NCBI RefSeq assembly: GCF_003259615.1
Contig: NZ_QLLR01000001.1
Coordinates: 598,491 to 662,490 of the forward strand
DNA from: Pedobacter cryoconitis
Lineage (GTDB): Bacteria > Bacteroidota > Bacteroidia > Sphingobacteriales > Sphingobacteriaceae
Reading direction: 5' to 3'
Length of the DNA: 64,000 nt
Position 1 is the first letter of the stretch; each line of letters opens with the position of its first letter. The position numbers and the translations under genes were made by a program. This document shows, piece by piece, positions 16,784 to 27,028 of this stretch. The notes under the pieces were generated by a model. It worked only from the letters and a program-made list of their open reading frames with translations, ran no database searches and was not told the origin of the DNA.

Positions 16784-17578
16784 ATGAAACAATATCTGGA
16801 CTTAATGCAATACGTGCTGGACCATGGGGCACAGAAACACGACCGGACGGGAACAGGGACCATCAGTACATTTGGCTATCAGATGCGTTTTAACCTTCAG
16901 GAAGGTTTTCCTATGGTGACCACAAAAAAATTACACCTTAAATCAATCATCCACGAGCTGATCTGGTTTTTGAAAGGTGACACCAACATCAAATACCTCA
17001 AAGACAATAACGTCAAAATATGGGATGAGTGGGCAGATGAGAACGGGAATTTAGGCCCTGTTTATGGCTCGCAGTGGCGGTCATGGCCTACGCCAGACGG
17101 CAGGCTTATCGATCAGATCAGTAATATCATCCATACCATCAAAACGAATCCGGATTCAAGAAGGATTATTGTTTCCGCGTGGAATGTAGCTGATATTGAC
17201 CAGATGGCACTTCCTCCATGTCATGCGCTCTTTCAATTTTATGTTGCCGATGGCAAATTAAGCTGTCAGCTGTATCAGCGCAGTGCTGATATATTTCTGG
17301 GTGTACCCTTTAATATAGCCTCCTATGCCCTGTTAACCATGATGGTCGCACAAGTATGCAATCTTGAATATGGTGAATTCATCCACACCCTGGGTGACGC
17401 ACATTTATATAATAATCATATTGAACAGGCAAAACTGCAATTAAGCAGGGATACCAAAACTTTACCTGTCATGGAAATCAACCCGGAAGTCAAAGACATT
17501 TTCAGTTTCAAGTTTGAAGACTTCAACCTGAAAAACTACGAACCACATCCGCACATTAAAGGAGCTGTTGCCGTATGA
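16784..17578 (+). CDS. thyA: Thymidylate synthase
   Basis: ThyA makes dTMP from dUMP using methylene-tetrahydrofolate. The 264-residue protein is full length with the catalytic cysteine in [12 protein letters not shown], the dUMP-binding [17 protein letters not shown], and the N-terminal HDRTGTGT. The stop overlaps the folA start by 4 bases (ATGA), fitting the classic pairing of thymidylate synthase with the dihydrofolate reductase that recycles its product. Confidence 0.98.
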   Translation: MKQYLDLMQYVLDHGAQKHDRTGTGTISTFGYQMRFNLQEGFPMVTTKKLHLKSIIHELIWFLKGDTNIKYLKDNNVKIWDEWADENGNLGPVYGSQWRSWPTPDGRLIDQISNIIHTIKTNPDSRRIIVSAWNVADIDQMALPPCHALFQFYVADGKLSCQLYQRSADIFLGVPFNIASYALLTMMVAQVCNLEYGEFIHTLGDAHLYNNHIEQAKLQLSRDTKTLPVMEINPEVKDIFSFKFEDFNLKNYEPHPHIKGAVAV

Positions 17579-18060
17579 TCGTCTCTATCATTGTTGCCAT
17601 TGCTGAAAATAATGGAATAGGAAAAGATAATCAACTGCTGTGGCATCTGCCTGGTGATCTGAAACACTTTAAAAATACAACCAGCGGTCATACTGTGATC
17701 ATGGGCCGTAAAACATTCGATTCTGTAGGGAAACCGCTTCCCAATCGCCGTAACATTATAATTACCCGCGCTGCTGATCTGGAAATACCAGGGGTGGAAG
17801 TGGTGAATACACTAGAAGCGGCAATCGCGCTTTGCGACCCGGAAGAAGAAGTGTTTATTGTAGGTGGGGCACAGATCTATAAAATGGCGATGGATATTAC
17901 CGATAAAATCTATCTGACGGTTGTTAAAGGCCATTTTGATGCAGATACATTTTTCCCGGCCATAGACCCGGATATATGGAAAGAGGAAAGCAGTACCAGC
18001 TATGAGCAGGACGAAAAAAACGCAAGTGGTTATACAATTTCAACCCTTGTTCGTAAATAG
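17575..18060 (+). CDS. folA: Dihydrofolate reductase
   Basis: FolA reduces dihydrofolate to tetrahydrofolate with NADPH. The 161-residue protein has the Met20-loop equivalent [19 protein letters not shown], the acidic active-site residue in GDLKHF, the NADPH motif [10 protein letters not shown] and [12 protein letters not shown]. The start overlaps thyA by 4 bases, so the two are translationally coupled. Confidence 0.98.
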   Translation: MIVSIIVAIAENNGIGKDNQLLWHLPGDLKHFKNTTSGHTVIMGRKTFDSVGKPLPNRRNIIITRAADLEIPGVEVVNTLEAAIALCDPEEEVFIVGGAQIYKMAMDITDKIYLTVVKGHFDADTFFPAIDPDIWKEESSTSYEQDEKNASGYTISTLVRK

Positions 18061-18114
18061 TTCCCAATCCTCAATAAATATTATATAAGGCTGACTATTA
18101 ATTAAAAAATTAAT

Positions 18115-18122
18115 TAGATTTG
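18115..18122 (+). promoter_or_regulatory. -7 promoter element for secDF (TAGATTTG)
   Basis: TAGATTTG matches TAnnTTTG and lies 50 bases before the secDF ATG in the AT-rich gap after folA. Confidence 0.45.
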
Positions 18123-18172
18123 CCGACTTGTTGAAAAAAATATACAGCATAGACAAATAATTACAAACAAAA

Positions 18173-21118
18173 ATGCAAGGTAAAGGTTTCATTAAATTTA
18201 TGGCAATACTATTAGGTATTGTCTGCGTGTATTCCCTCTCGTTCAATTTCGTTACGTCGAAGGTAGAAAAAGACGCTAAAGCGTATGCTAAAGGCGATCT
18301 GACTAAGGAAAAAGCTTATTTGGACTCCATGTCAACCGTCCCGGTTTATCCGATATTCGGGTTTGACTATCAGTTCTGTAAAGGGAAAGAAATCAATTTA
18401 GGTCTTGACCTTAAAGGTGGTATGAACGTAACGATGGAAATATCGTTAGGTGAGTTAGTAAAATCATTAGCGAATCATACAGACGATGCTAATTTTAACA
18501 AAGCACTTGCTACTGCCCAAACTCAGCTGAATGCTGGTGGTAAAGATTTCATCAGTTTGTTTGTCAATGAATTTGAAAAAATCAGCCCGAACGTAAAACT
18601 TGCAGATTATTTCTCTAACCAGGATAACGCGCAACAGTTAAAAGCGAATGCAAGCAATGCTGACGTTAAGAATTACTTATCGAAAGAAGCAACCAGCGCA
18701 ATTGACCGTTCATTTATCATTATCAGAAGTCGTATTGACGGATTTGGTGTGGTAAGTCCTAACATGCAGAAACAAGAAGGTACCAACCGTATCCTGATTG
18801 AAATGCCAGGTGTTCAGGATAAAGAAAGGGTTCATAAATTATTACAAGGCTCTGCAGAATTACAATTCTGGCAGGTGTATCAAAATGAAGAGGTTTACTC
18901 GATCATGGAGAACATCAACAAAACCCTTGCCTCTACTTTAAAAGATACTGCTGCAGTAACCACTGTAAAAGATACTGCTGCTAAAGGAAAAAGTGCATTG
19001 GCTAACTTAGCTAAGAAAAGCACTACCGGAAAAGATTCTGCTGACTTAAAAACAAAAGAACTTTCTAAAACCAATCCATTATTCGCTTTATTAAATATCC
19101 CTACTTACCAGAATGAAAAAGGACAGCCTGCTTTACGTCCTGGTCCAACTGTTGGATGGGTTGCACAAAAAGATACTGCTAAAGTAAACTCTTACTTCAG
19201 AAGACCAGAAGTTGTTTCTATCATTCCTCAGAGTTTCAAATTCATGTGGAGTGTAAGACCAATGGACGGCACTAAAGTTTTTGAACTTTATGCGATCAAA
19301 TCTGTATCTCCAGATGGAAAACCAGATTTAGGCGGAGAAGCTATCAGTGATGCCCGTCATGATTACGATCAGAAAGGTAAACCTGAAGTGACCATGTATA
19401 TGACTGGTGAAGGTGCGCAGAAATGGAAAAAAATTACTGCTGAAGCTTCAGCTGATGCACAGAATAAAAAATCTATTGCAATCGTTCTGGATAACGCAGT
19501 TTACTCTGCTCCTACTGTTCAGAATGAAATCCCTAACGGTATCTCTTCTATCACTGGTAACTTTACAGTGAATGAAACACAAGATTTAGCAAACATCTTA
19601 AAAGCAGGTAAATTACCAGCTCCGGCACGTATCGTGGGTGAGTTTGTGGTTGGTCCATCTTTAGGAGAAGCAGCGATCCACAATGGTTTATTATCATTTG
19701 TATTGGCATTCATCGTGATCCTTGTGTTCATGGCCTTGTATTACAACAAAGCAGGCTGGGTAGCTAACCTTGCCTTAGTGATCAACTTATTGTTCATCAT
19801 GGGTATCCTGGTTTCGCTGGGTGCGGTACTGACTTTACCTGGTATTGCTGGTATTATCCTGGTAATTGGTTTATCGGTCGATGCGAACATCCTGATCTTC
19901 GAACGTGTAAGAGAGGAATTAGCACATGGTAAATCAACTGCTGTTGCCATCAAAGAAGGTTTCAAACATGCAATGCCATCTATCATTGACTCGAACGTTA
20001 CCGTATTAATTTTAGGTGTTATCCTTTACGCATTCGGTAGCGGTCCGGTTCAGGGTTTTGCAACTACTTTATGTATCGGTATCCTTTCATCTTTATTCTG
20101 TGCAGTATTAATCTCACGTTTAGTGTTCGAAGGCTTACTGAACAAAAATGCAAACATCACTTTCGGTAACAAAGCAACCATTCACGCCTTTAAAAACATC
20201 GCGTTTAACTTTGTTGGCCGCAGAAAGATTTATTATACAATCTCTTCTATCATCATCATCTTAGGTATCATTTTCTACTTCAAAAACGGTGGATTAAGAT
20301 TAGGTATTGATTTTAAAGGAGGAAGAACTTACATCGTTCATTTCGATAAAGGAATGGATACTGAAGATGTAAAAGCGAAATTAGCCCCAAGCTTCCAGAA
20401 TGAAGAAATTCAGGTTAAAACTGCTGGTGCTGACAACGAATTAAAAATCACGACTACTTACCATATCGCTGACCAGAATGCTGGTGCTGATAAGATTGTA
20501 GAAGATGCTTTAAAAGCTGGTTTAGCGACAACAGGAGTTAAATACACCATTGAAAGTAACCAGAAAGTAGGGCCAATCATTGCGAGTGATCTTGTTTCAA
20601 GTGCTTATACTGCAATCTTGTTCTCGTGTCTGCTGATGTTTGTTTATATCATCGTCAGATTTAAGAAAGTAAACTATGGTTTAGGAGCGGTTATCGCGTT
20701 ATTCCATGACGTGTTACTGGTATTATCATTCTATACTATCCTTGATGGTGTTTTACCATTCTCATTAGAGATTGGTCAGGATTTCATCGCGGCGATCTTA
20801 ACGGTTATGTCTTATACCATGACTGAAACAGTAGTTGTATTTGACCGTATCCGTGAGAAACTTGCAGAGACTGGTAAAGATGACTTATATGGTGAAGAAC
20901 GTAATACACTAATCAACTTCGCGTTGAACAGTACATTAAGTCGTACCATCTTAACTTCATTAACGGTATTCTTCGTATTACTTGTAGTCTTCATCTTTGG
21001 TGGAGAAAGTATCCGTGGATTTATCTTCGCGTTATTAATTGGTCGTGTAATCGGTACATACTCTTCATTATGTATCTCTACTCCAATTGTAATCGACTTA
21101 GGCAAAAAACACGCATAA
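18173..21118 (+). CDS. secDF: Fused protein translocase SecDF
   Basis: SecDF uses the proton gradient to pull proteins through the SecYEG channel. This 981-residue protein is a SecD-SecF fusion: SecD motifs GLDLKGGMNV, SIIDSNVTVLILG and the GIILVIGLSVDANILIFER helix lie in the first 650 residues; the SecF half follows with LGIDFKGGRTYIV and TVMSYTMTETVVVFDRIREKL. A lysine/alanine/threonine-rich insert (about residues 255-300) precedes the first periplasmic domain's end. Monocistronic, with a strong terminator after it. Confidence 0.97.
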   Translation: MQGKGFIKFMAILLGIVCVYSLSFNFVTSKVEKDAKAYAKGDLTKEKAYLDSMSTVPVYPIFGFDYQFCKGKEINLGLDLKGGMNVTMEISLGELVKSLANHTDDANFNKALATAQTQLNAGGKDFISLFVNEFEKISPNVKLADYFSNQDNAQQLKANASNADVKNYLSKEATSAIDRSFIIIRSRIDGFGVVSPNMQKQEGTNRILIEMPGVQDKERVHKLLQGSAELQFWQVYQNEEVYSIMENINKTLASTLKDTAAVTTVKDTAAKGKSALANLAKKSTTGKDSADLKTKELSKTNPLFALLNIPTYQNEKGQPALRPGPTVGWVAQKDTAKVNSYFRRPEVVSIIPQSFKFMWSVRPMDGTKVFELYAIKSVSPDGKPDLGGEAISDARHDYDQKGKPEVTMYMTGEGAQKWKKITAEASADAQNKKSIAIVLDNAVYSAPTVQNEIPNGISSITGNFTVNETQDLANILKAGKLPAPARIVGEFVVGPSLGEAAIHNGLLSFVLAFIVILVFMALYYNKAGWVANLALVINLLFIMGILVSLGAVLTLPGIAGIILVIGLSVDANILIFERVREELAHGKSTAVAIKEGFKHAMPSIIDSNVTVLILGVILYAFGSGPVQGFATTLCIGILSSLFCAVLISRLVFEGLLNKNANITFGNKATIHAFKNIAFNFVGRRKIYYTISSIIIILGIIFYFKNGGLRLGIDFKGGRTYIVHFDKGMDTEDVKAKLAPSFQNEEIQVKTAGADNELKITTTYHIADQNAGADKIVEDALKAGLATTGVKYTIESNQKVGPIIASDLVSSAYTAILFSCLLMFVYIIVRFKKVNYGLGAVIALFHDVLLVLSFYTILDGVLPFSLEIGQDFIAAILTVMSYTMTETVVVFDRIREKLAETGKDDLYGEERNTLINFALNSTLSRTILTSLTVFFVLLVVFIFGGESIRGFIFALLIGRVIGTYSSLCISTPIVIDLGKKHA

Positions 21119-21135
21119 GTAACACAATATTATTT

Positions 21136-21173
21136 AAAAGCCTTCTTCTGGAAATCAGAAGAAGGCTTTTTTT
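21136..21173 (+). terminator. Terminator after secDF
   Basis: A stem (AAAAGCCTTCTTCTG with CAGAAGAAGGCTTTT, loop about 5 bases) followed by a T-run gives a textbook intrinsic terminator 17 bases after the secDF stop. Confidence 0.9.
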
Positions 21174-21331
21174 GTTTTCAACCTATTTATTACCAACTCA
21201 TTCCATCCCAATAGCGTTGATCATTTAGCTAATTTCAGTTAATCTTTTCAGGCAGGATTTGTTTTCTTTTGTATAGAAGCTAAATCATTTTATAATACAA
21301 AACCTAACCAGATAACCTAAATCTTAGAAAA

Positions 21332-22687
21332 ATGATAGTAAAGAAATTAAAGCTATTGCTACTGATCACCCTGCTCACCAGCACCAGTCTTTTCGCACAA
21401 AAGATGATCGGTAATGAAACTGCAGCACAAAAACAGAAACGTATGGAATGGTGGACACAAGACCGTTTCGGAATGTTTATCCATTGGGGCCTTTACGCAC
21501 AACCAGCCAGGCACGAATGGGTAAAAAGTATAGAAGGTATATCAAATGAGCAATACCAGAAATACTTTGATCAGTTTAACCCCGATCAGTTTGAACCCAA
21601 AAAATGGGCTAAGCAAGCTAAAGCAGCAGGGATGAAATATGCCGTGCTTACCACCAAACACCATGAAGGATTCTGCCTGTTCGATACGAAATTCACCGAC
21701 TACAAAGCGACTAATATACAAGCCAAACGTGACCTTGTTAAAGAATACGTAGATGCTTTCAGAGCAGAAGGAATTAAAGTTGGCTTTTACTATTCCCTGT
21801 TAGACTGGCACCACCCGGATTATACGATGGATGAAAACCACCCGCTGGTCAGGAAAGATAAAAGTGACGAAGCTTATGCCCGCTTAAACAAAGGCAGAGA
21901 CATGGCGAAGTACAGAGCCTATATGCGCAACCAGATTACCGAGTTATTAACCAATTATGGGAAGATAGATATTCTATGGCTAGACTTCTCTTTCCCTAAG
22001 CCAAACGGAAGAGGCAAAGGTAAAGATGACTGGGCCTCAGTGGAACTGCTCAAATTGATCAGAAAATTACAACCCGGTATCATAGTAGACAACAGGCTGG
22101 ATCTTGGCGACTATAAAGATGGCGCTGATTTTGAAACTCCAGAACAGGTGAGCACAGCAGAGCTTGCCAAATACAAAGGGAAAACCTGGGAAACCTGCCA
22201 GACCTTTTCTGGTTCCTGGGGATACCACCGCGACGAGAACAGCTGGAAAACGCATAAACAGTTATTGGATCTGCTGATTACTTCGGTCAGCAATGGCGGT
22301 AACCTGATCCTGAATGTCGGCCCTACTGCAAGGGGTGAATTTGACCACAGAGCTACCAGCGCACTGGATAGCCTGAGCCAATGGATGCACGCGAACAACA
22401 AATCCATTTACAACTGTACTTATGCGCCTGAAGGATATAAGGCCCCAGAAGACAGTAAGCTTACTTATAACCCGACCACAAAACGCTTATACGTACACCT
22501 GTTTGACTACCCTGCCAATGGCAAACTGGTACTACCAGGCTATCAGGGCAAAGTTAAGTATGTCCAGTTTTTAAATGATAGTTCCGAGCTGCTTTATAAA
22601 GATAAAGGATCGGATGACCTGGTCGTTACCATGCCCAGTAAAAAACCTGACTTTTCAATTCCTGTAATTGAATTGATCCTGCAATAA
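21332..22687 (+). CDS. Alpha-L-fucosidase, GH29, exported
   Basis: A glycoside hydrolase family 29 enzyme that removes alpha-linked fucose from glycans, probably in the periplasm. It has a signal peptide (residues 1-23, ending LFAQ), GMFIHWGLYAQPARHEW, YAVLTTKHHEGFCLFDT and the nucleophile region IDILWLDFSFP. 451 residues is usual; the late GNLILNVGPTARGE is a strong family mark. The gene is alone, between the secDF terminator and its own terminator, and not in a SusCD-type locus. The GH92 enzyme at 27-29 kb suggests wider host- or plant-glycan use. Confidence 0.95.
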   Translation: MIVKKLKLLLLITLLTSTSLFAQKMIGNETAAQKQKRMEWWTQDRFGMFIHWGLYAQPARHEWVKSIEGISNEQYQKYFDQFNPDQFEPKKWAKQAKAAGMKYAVLTTKHHEGFCLFDTKFTDYKATNIQAKRDLVKEYVDAFRAEGIKVGFYYSLLDWHHPDYTMDENHPLVRKDKSDEAYARLNKGRDMAKYRAYMRNQITELLTNYGKIDILWLDFSFPKPNGRGKGKDDWASVELLKLIRKLQPGIIVDNRLDLGDYKDGADFETPEQVSTAELAKYKGKTWETCQTFSGSWGYHRDENSWKTHKQLLDLLITSVSNGGNLILNVGPTARGEFDHRATSALDSLSQWMHANNKSIYNCTYAPEGYKAPEDSKLTYNPTTKRLYVHLFDYPANGKLVLPGYQGKVKYVQFLNDSSELLYKDKGSDDLVVTMPSKKPDFSIPVIELILQ

Positions 22688-22701
22688 ACCCACCTTAATA
22701 A

Positions 22702-22733
22702 AAGGCAGTTTTTCCACCGCGAAAAGCTGCCTT
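22702..22733 (+). terminator. Terminator after the fucosidase gene
   Basis: AAGGCAG and CTGCCTT form the base of a hairpin extended by T/A pairs, starting 14 bases after the stop codon and followed by a short T-rich stretch. Confidence 0.7.
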
Positions 22734-22801
22734 ATTTCTGTTATTTCGTATTTTTACTTACATTGAGCCGTTGCACAAATAACCAGCGTGCGCTAAAATG
22801 T

Positions 22802-23668
22802 ATGAGCCAGAAAGCTATTAAACTAATCGAATGTCCGAGAGATGCCATGCAAGGCATTCATGATTTTATTCCTACAGACTTAAAAGCAGCTTATATCAAT
22901 TTGCTTTTGCAGGTTGGTTTTGATACCATAGATTTTGGCAGTTTCGTTTCGCCAAAGGCCATCCCTCAGCTTACCGATACCAAAGAAGTTTTAGCACAAC
23001 TGGACCTTGGCAATACCCAAAGTAAATTACTGGCTATTGTAGCCAATCTGCGTGGCGCTGAAAACGCTATGCTCTATCCTGAGATCGATTACGTAGGCTT
23101 TCCATTTTCTATCTCTGAAACTTTTCAGCAAAGGAATACCAATTCCAGTATTCAGGAATCTTTAGCTACCGTAGAACAAATGCTGGAATTATGCGATAAA
23201 AATCAAAAGACCGCTGTAGTTTACCTGTCTATGGGTTTTGGCAACCCTTATGGCGACGCTTACAACACAGAAATTGTAGAACAGTGGGCATCAGCATTGG
23301 TCGAAAGAGGGACTAAGATACTCTCGCTATCAGATACCACCGGAGTTTCCACGCCAGAGAAAATTGAGGAATTACTGCCACTGCTGATCCGGAGTTTTCC
23401 GCAAACAGAAATAGGACTGCACTTGCACAGCACTCCCAGGACGCGTAAAGAAAAAATAGAAGCTGCTTACCGCAATGGGTGCAGACGTTTTGATAGTGCC
23501 TTAAAAGGCTTTGGAGGTTGCCCGATGGCGGCCGATGACCTGACAGGCAATCTGGCTACTGAAGAGCTCATCGCTTACCTTCAGCAGCAAGGGGAAACAT
23601 TAAACCTGAATCTGGATAAATGGCAGCAGGCGATGTTATTGTCCTCGAAAGTATTTCAAGGAATGTAA
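22802..23668 (+). CDS. Hydroxymethylglutaryl-CoA lyase
   Basis: A DRE-TIM metallolyase that splits HMG-CoA into acetoacetate and acetyl-CoA in leucine breakdown. The TIM barrel shows ECPRDAMQGI (the DRE-type motif reads PRDAMQ), YVGFPFSISETF, LSDTTGVSTP, GLHLHSTP (metal His pair) and the catalytic cysteine loop GFGGCPMA. I start at the ATG at 22802 (288 residues); the TTG 39 bases earlier adds a poorly fitting extension. With the leucine-type dehydrogenase at 41-42 kb this supports leucine degradation, though they are not linked. Confidence 0.92.
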   Translation: MSQKAIKLIECPRDAMQGIHDFIPTDLKAAYINLLLQVGFDTIDFGSFVSPKAIPQLTDTKEVLAQLDLGNTQSKLLAIVANLRGAENAMLYPEIDYVGFPFSISETFQQRNTNSSIQESLATVEQMLELCDKNQKTAVVYLSMGFGNPYGDAYNTEIVEQWASALVERGTKILSLSDTTGVSTPEKIEELLPLLIRSFPQTEIGLHLHSTPRTRKEKIEAAYRNGCRRFDSALKGFGGCPMAADDLTGNLATEELIAYLQQQGETLNLNLDKWQQAMLLSSKVFQGM

Positions 23669-23688
23669 CCTCACCTGCTACCAATTAT

Positions 23689-24111
23689 TTATTTCTTAAC
23701 CATTCTGAAGTGCTGTATCCCAGCTTCTTCAAACTGTTCGCCTTCTACTGCAAAGCCAAACTTAGCATACAGGCTAACAGCTTCTACCTGCGCGTTTAAA
23801 TAGATCGAGTCGGCACTATCCGGTATATCAGCTAAAGCAGCCGCTACAAGTGCCTGCCCTACCCTTTTACCCCTGTACTCTTTCAATACGGCGAACCGTT
23901 CTAATTTATAGCCATTCTCAGTTTTCCGCCATCGGCAAGCCCCACAAGGGTGATTATCCAGCAAAGCCAGGAAATGATGAGAGACATCTTCATTTTCCCA
24001 TTCCAGCTCCGGCGGACAGCCCTGTTCCACCACAAAGACTTGTTTACGAATTGCAAATGCACTTTCCAATTCTTCCTGCGTCCTGATCTTATTTACCTGA
24101 AGTAGTTCCAT
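23689..24111 (-). CDS. GNAT-family N-acetyltransferase
   Basis: A 140-residue GNAT protein (ElaA-like) that would transfer an acetyl group from acetyl-CoA. It shows FAIRKQVFVVEQGCP, the acetyl-CoA loop region LKEYRGKRVGQALV and AVSLYAKFGF. The ATG at 24111 lies inside the 3' end of the iron-permease-like gene, giving a 23-base overlap. An earlier GTG at 24150 is unlikely. The acceptor is unknown. Confidence 0.88.
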   Translation of the reverse strand: MELLQVNKIRTQEELESAFAIRKQVFVVEQGCPPELEWENEDVSHHFLALLDNHPCGACRWRKTENGYKLERFAVLKEYRGKRVGQALVAAALADIPDSADSIYLNAQVEAVSLYAKFGFAVEGEQFEEAGIQHFRMVKK

Positions 24112-24577
24112 GATGTTTGGGTTTAAATAAATGCTTCGCTTTAATTGCACTCACTGCCTGCGCCGCATCGATAGAGTGAGAACAATGAATATTGGTTTCT
24201 TGTTTTGCCAATGCCGATAATGTGACATAGAACTTATGCAGCTGATCTAACTCAGCTTCCGTTAAGTCCTCAATATCAACCATTCTGTTGCTCGCACGTT
24301 CATGCGCAGCCAAAAGTTCATTCAATTTAAGTTGTATTGCTTTTCCGTCTTTATTCTGGGCTTTCTGGATTAAAAAGACCATTAAAAAAGTAATGATTGT
24401 TGTTCCGGTATTGATCACCAGCTGCCAGGTTTCCGAATAATGAAAAACAGGGCCGCTGATTCCCCATACAATCACAATCAGCAGCGCAATAATAAAGGCC
24501 GAAGAACTGCCTGTGAACTTGGTCGCAGCGTTCGAGAACGTTTCAAATAAGTTGTTTTTCTTTCCTGAAGTTTTCAT
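24089..24577 (-). CDS. Low-affinity iron permease family protein
   Basis: A 162-residue membrane protein of the low-affinity iron permease (Fet4-like) family. It has two membrane helices (residues about 27-45 and 53-70) around VWGISGPVFHYSETWQLVINTGTT, the signature of the family, and a soluble helical tail with NLNELLAAHERASNRMVDIEDLTEAEL-like heptads. Iron transport by the short bacterial members is not proven. Overlaps the following GNAT gene by 23 bases, so they are co-expressed. Confidence 0.85.
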   Translation of the reverse strand: MKTSGKKNNLFETFSNAATKFTGSSSAFIIALLIVIVWGISGPVFHYSETWQLVINTGTTIITFLMVFLIQKAQNKDGKAIQLKLNELLAAHERASNRMVDIEDLTEAELDQLHKFYVTLSALAKQETNIHCSHSIDAAQAVSAIKAKHLFKPKHHGTTSGK

Positions 24578-24644
24578 AGCTAAGTTTTGCAGCTAATTTG
24601 ACGATTAAAACGCATTTACAAGGTATAACTGCAGAAAATAAATC

Positions 24645-24680
24645 ATAAAAAAAAGCGCCTCAGATTGACTCTGAAGCGCC
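24645..24680 (-). terminator. Terminator after the aldolase gene
   Basis: On the minus strand a stem of GCGC-TTCAGA against TCTGA-GGCGC (one mismatch) with a 5-base loop is followed by a run of eight T. Confidence 0.85.
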
Positions 24681-24701
24681 TTAAAGAATTCTTTTCTTTA
24701 C

Positions 24702-25781
24702 TTATAATTTATCACTTGCGTTTCTGCAGTTCAAATCTTCAAAAGCCTGAGTTAAACGTTTAACAAATGCTTCTTCACCTTTGCGCAACCAAACACGCGG
24801 GTCATAATATTTTTTGTTTGGTTTATCGTCCCCATCAGGATTTCCGATTTGTCCCTGAAGATAAGCTTCATTCGCTTTGTAGTAATCCAGAACGCCTTCC
24901 CATAATGCCCATTGCATATCAGTATCAATGTTCATTTTGATTGCACCATAAGAAATAGCTTCTCTGATTTCTTCCTGAGAAGAACCTGATCCGCCATGGA
25001 ATACAAAGTTGATTGGTTTTTCAGCTGTTAATCCTAATTTCTCTTTGATATAATCCTGAGAGTTTTTAAGGATTACCGGTTGCAATTTAACGTTACCTGG
25101 TTTATAAACACCGTGAACATTACCAAAAGCAGCAGCAACAGTAAATTTATCACTTACTTTACTCAATTCTTCATAAGCATAAGCTACTTCAGAAGGCTGA
25201 GTGTATAATTTAGAGCTATCCACATCGCTATTGTCCACACCATCTTCTTCACCACCAGTTACACCCAGTTCGATTTCGATAGTCATGCCCATTTTAGCCA
25301 TACGTGCTAAATATTTAGCTGAGATCTCCATATTTTCTTCAATTGATTCTTCAGAAAGATCCAGCATATGTGAAGAGAATAATGGTTTACCAGTTTCAGC
25401 GAAGAATTTTTCACCGTGATCTAACAGACCGTCAATCCATGGCAATAATTTTTTAGCTGCATGGTCAGTATGTAATACTACCGCAACACCATAGTGTTCC
25501 GCTAATAAATGAACATGTTTTGCGGCAGATACTGCGCCTAATACACACGCATTTAAGTTATCATTGTTCAATGTCTTACCTGCATAAAATTGCGCGCCAC
25601 CATTTGATAACTGGATCATTACTGGTGAATTCACCGCTTTAGCAGTTTCCATAACCGCATTGATGGTATTAGTTCCGGTAACATTAACAGCAGGCAATGC
25701 AAACTGATGTTTTTTAGCCTGCTCAAATAATTCCTGAACAGCATCTCCGTAAATTACGCCTTTATAGCCTTTTAAACTCAT
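24702..25781 (-). CDS. fbaA: Class II fructose-bisphosphate aldolase
   Basis: A zinc-dependent aldolase that interconverts fructose-1,6-bisphosphate with the two triose phosphates. The 359-residue class IIA protein has the metal ligands in VVLHTDHAAKKLLPW, EIELGVTGGEEDGVDNS, AAFGNVHGVYKPGNV and VFHGGSGSSQEEI, and NMDTDMQ-like INMNIDTDMQWALW. Monocistronic with its own terminator. A near-consensus -7 element (TAACTTCG) precedes it. Confidence 0.97.
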   Translation of the reverse strand: MSLKGYKGVIYGDAVQELFEQAKKHQFALPAVNVTGTNTINAVMETAKAVNSPVMIQLSNGGAQFYAGKTLNNDNLNACVLGAVSAAKHVHLLAEHYGVAVVLHTDHAAKKLLPWIDGLLDHGEKFFAETGKPLFSSHMLDLSEESIEENMEISAKYLARMAKMGMTIEIELGVTGGEEDGVDNSDVDSSKLYTQPSEVAYAYEELSKVSDKFTVAAAFGNVHGVYKPGNVKLQPVILKNSQDYIKEKLGLTAEKPINFVFHGGSGSSQEEIREAISYGAIKMNIDTDMQWALWEGVLDYYKANEAYLQGQIGNPDGDDKPNKKYYDPRVWLRKGEEAFVKRLTQAFEDLNCRNASDKL

Positions 25782-26024
25782 TGTTATTAGATTTTATGTA
25801 AGCCGAAGTTAGGAAAAATATTAGCCCGGACAAACCAATCATGTTATTATTTTCATTAATCGGCCCAATGACCGCAGGTATTAATTCCATTAGCTATATC
25901 AATATAGCAACAGGTAATACCTTAGTATTTTATAAATTATAACCTATTGAATTTATACGAAATCTAGGTTAAGCTGTTCTGATTTTTTTTCGTTTCTTTG
26001 TAATCGCATTTTTCAACGAATAAC

Positions 26025-26870
26025 ATGGCTTGGTTTAAGAGAGAAAAAAAAGGTATCAGTACGCTGACAGAAGAAAAAAAAGAAGCGCCGGATGGCTTAT
26101 GGAACAAGTGTCCTAACTGTAAGAAAGCATTACACAGCGCAGACCTTATCGAAAATAAATACGTTTGTCACTATTGTGATTATCATTTGAGAGTTGGTTC
26201 TAAAGAATACTTTCAGGTATTATTTGATAACAATGAGTTTAAAGAACTTTTTGCTGACCTGACTTCAGGAGATCCGCTAAACTTTACAGACAGCAAACCT
26301 TATACAGAACGTTTGGTTGACACAATGGCTAAAACAGGCCTGAAAGACGCTATCCGTGCAGCAGTAGGTAAAATTGAAGGAGAAGAATTAGTAATTGCCT
26401 GTATGGATTTCAACTTCATCGGTGGTTCTATGGGTTCTGTAGTAGGAGAGAAAATCGCGAGATCTATCGATTACAGTATTAAACATAAAATTCCATTCCT
26501 GATGATCTCCAAATCAGGAGGAGCCAGAATGATGGAAGCCGCATTCTCACTGATGCAAATGGCTAAAACGTCTGCTAAATTAGCTTTGCTTAACCAGGCA
26601 AAAATACCATATATCTCTTTATTAACTGATCCGACTACAGGTGGTGTAACCGCTTCCTATGCGATGCTTGGTGATATTAATATTGCAGAACCAGGAGCAC
26701 TGATCGGATTTGCAGGTCCAAGAGTAATTAAAGAAACTATCAAAAAAGACTTACCAAAAGGTTTCCAGACTGCCGAATTCGTGCAGGAACATGGTTTCCT
26801 TGACTTTATTGTAGACCGCAGGGCGATGAAAGCCAAGCTGGCCACTTTCCTGAAAATGGTAAAGAACTAA
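26025..26870 (+). CDS. accD: Acetyl-CoA carboxylase carboxyltransferase subunit beta
   Basis: AccD, with AccA, moves the carboxyl group from biotin to acetyl-CoA, making malonyl-CoA for fatty-acid synthesis. The 281-residue protein has the N-terminal zinc ribbon (CPNCKKALH...CHYCDYH, residues about 26-50), then the crotonase-like core with [34 protein letters not shown] and [16 protein letters not shown]. Monocistronic in this window and followed by a terminator hairpin. Confidence 0.97.
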   Translation: MAWFKREKKGISTLTEEKKEAPDGLWNKCPNCKKALHSADLIENKYVCHYCDYHLRVGSKEYFQVLFDNNEFKELFADLTSGDPLNFTDSKPYTERLVDTMAKTGLKDAIRAAVGKIEGEELVIACMDFNFIGGSMGSVVGEKIARSIDYSIKHKIPFLMISKSGGARMMEAAFSLMQMAKTSAKLALLNQAKIPYISLLTDPTTGGVTASYAMLGDINIAEPGALIGFAGPRVIKETIKKDLPKGFQTAEFVQEHGFLDFIVDRRAMKAKLATFLKMVKN

Positions 26871-26910
26871 AAACCCGGCTGCCTGTTAAAAGGCTCCGCT
26901 ATAAATTAAG

Positions 26911-26960
26911 AAATCCCCTGCAGAAGGTAAGTTTAAACTTCCATTCCGCAGGGGATTTTT
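26911..26960. terminator. Terminator hairpin between accD and GH92
   Basis: AAATCCCCTGC pairs with GCAGGGGATTT, with further partial pairing inside (GAAGGTAAG with CTTCCATTC), and a T-run follows on the plus strand. It serves the convergent genes, mainly accD. Confidence 0.8.
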
Positions 26961-27028
26961 ATTTGCTCTTTGCAAACCGGTTTTATATTATAATTCGTTC
27001 TGCTGAGCTATCATGCCAGCAAACCGGC

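Noticed and set aside
25839..25943. 34-codon hydrophobic ORF upstream of accD
   Set aside because: No promoter or neighbour logic, and the AT-rich gap makes such an ORF likely by chance.
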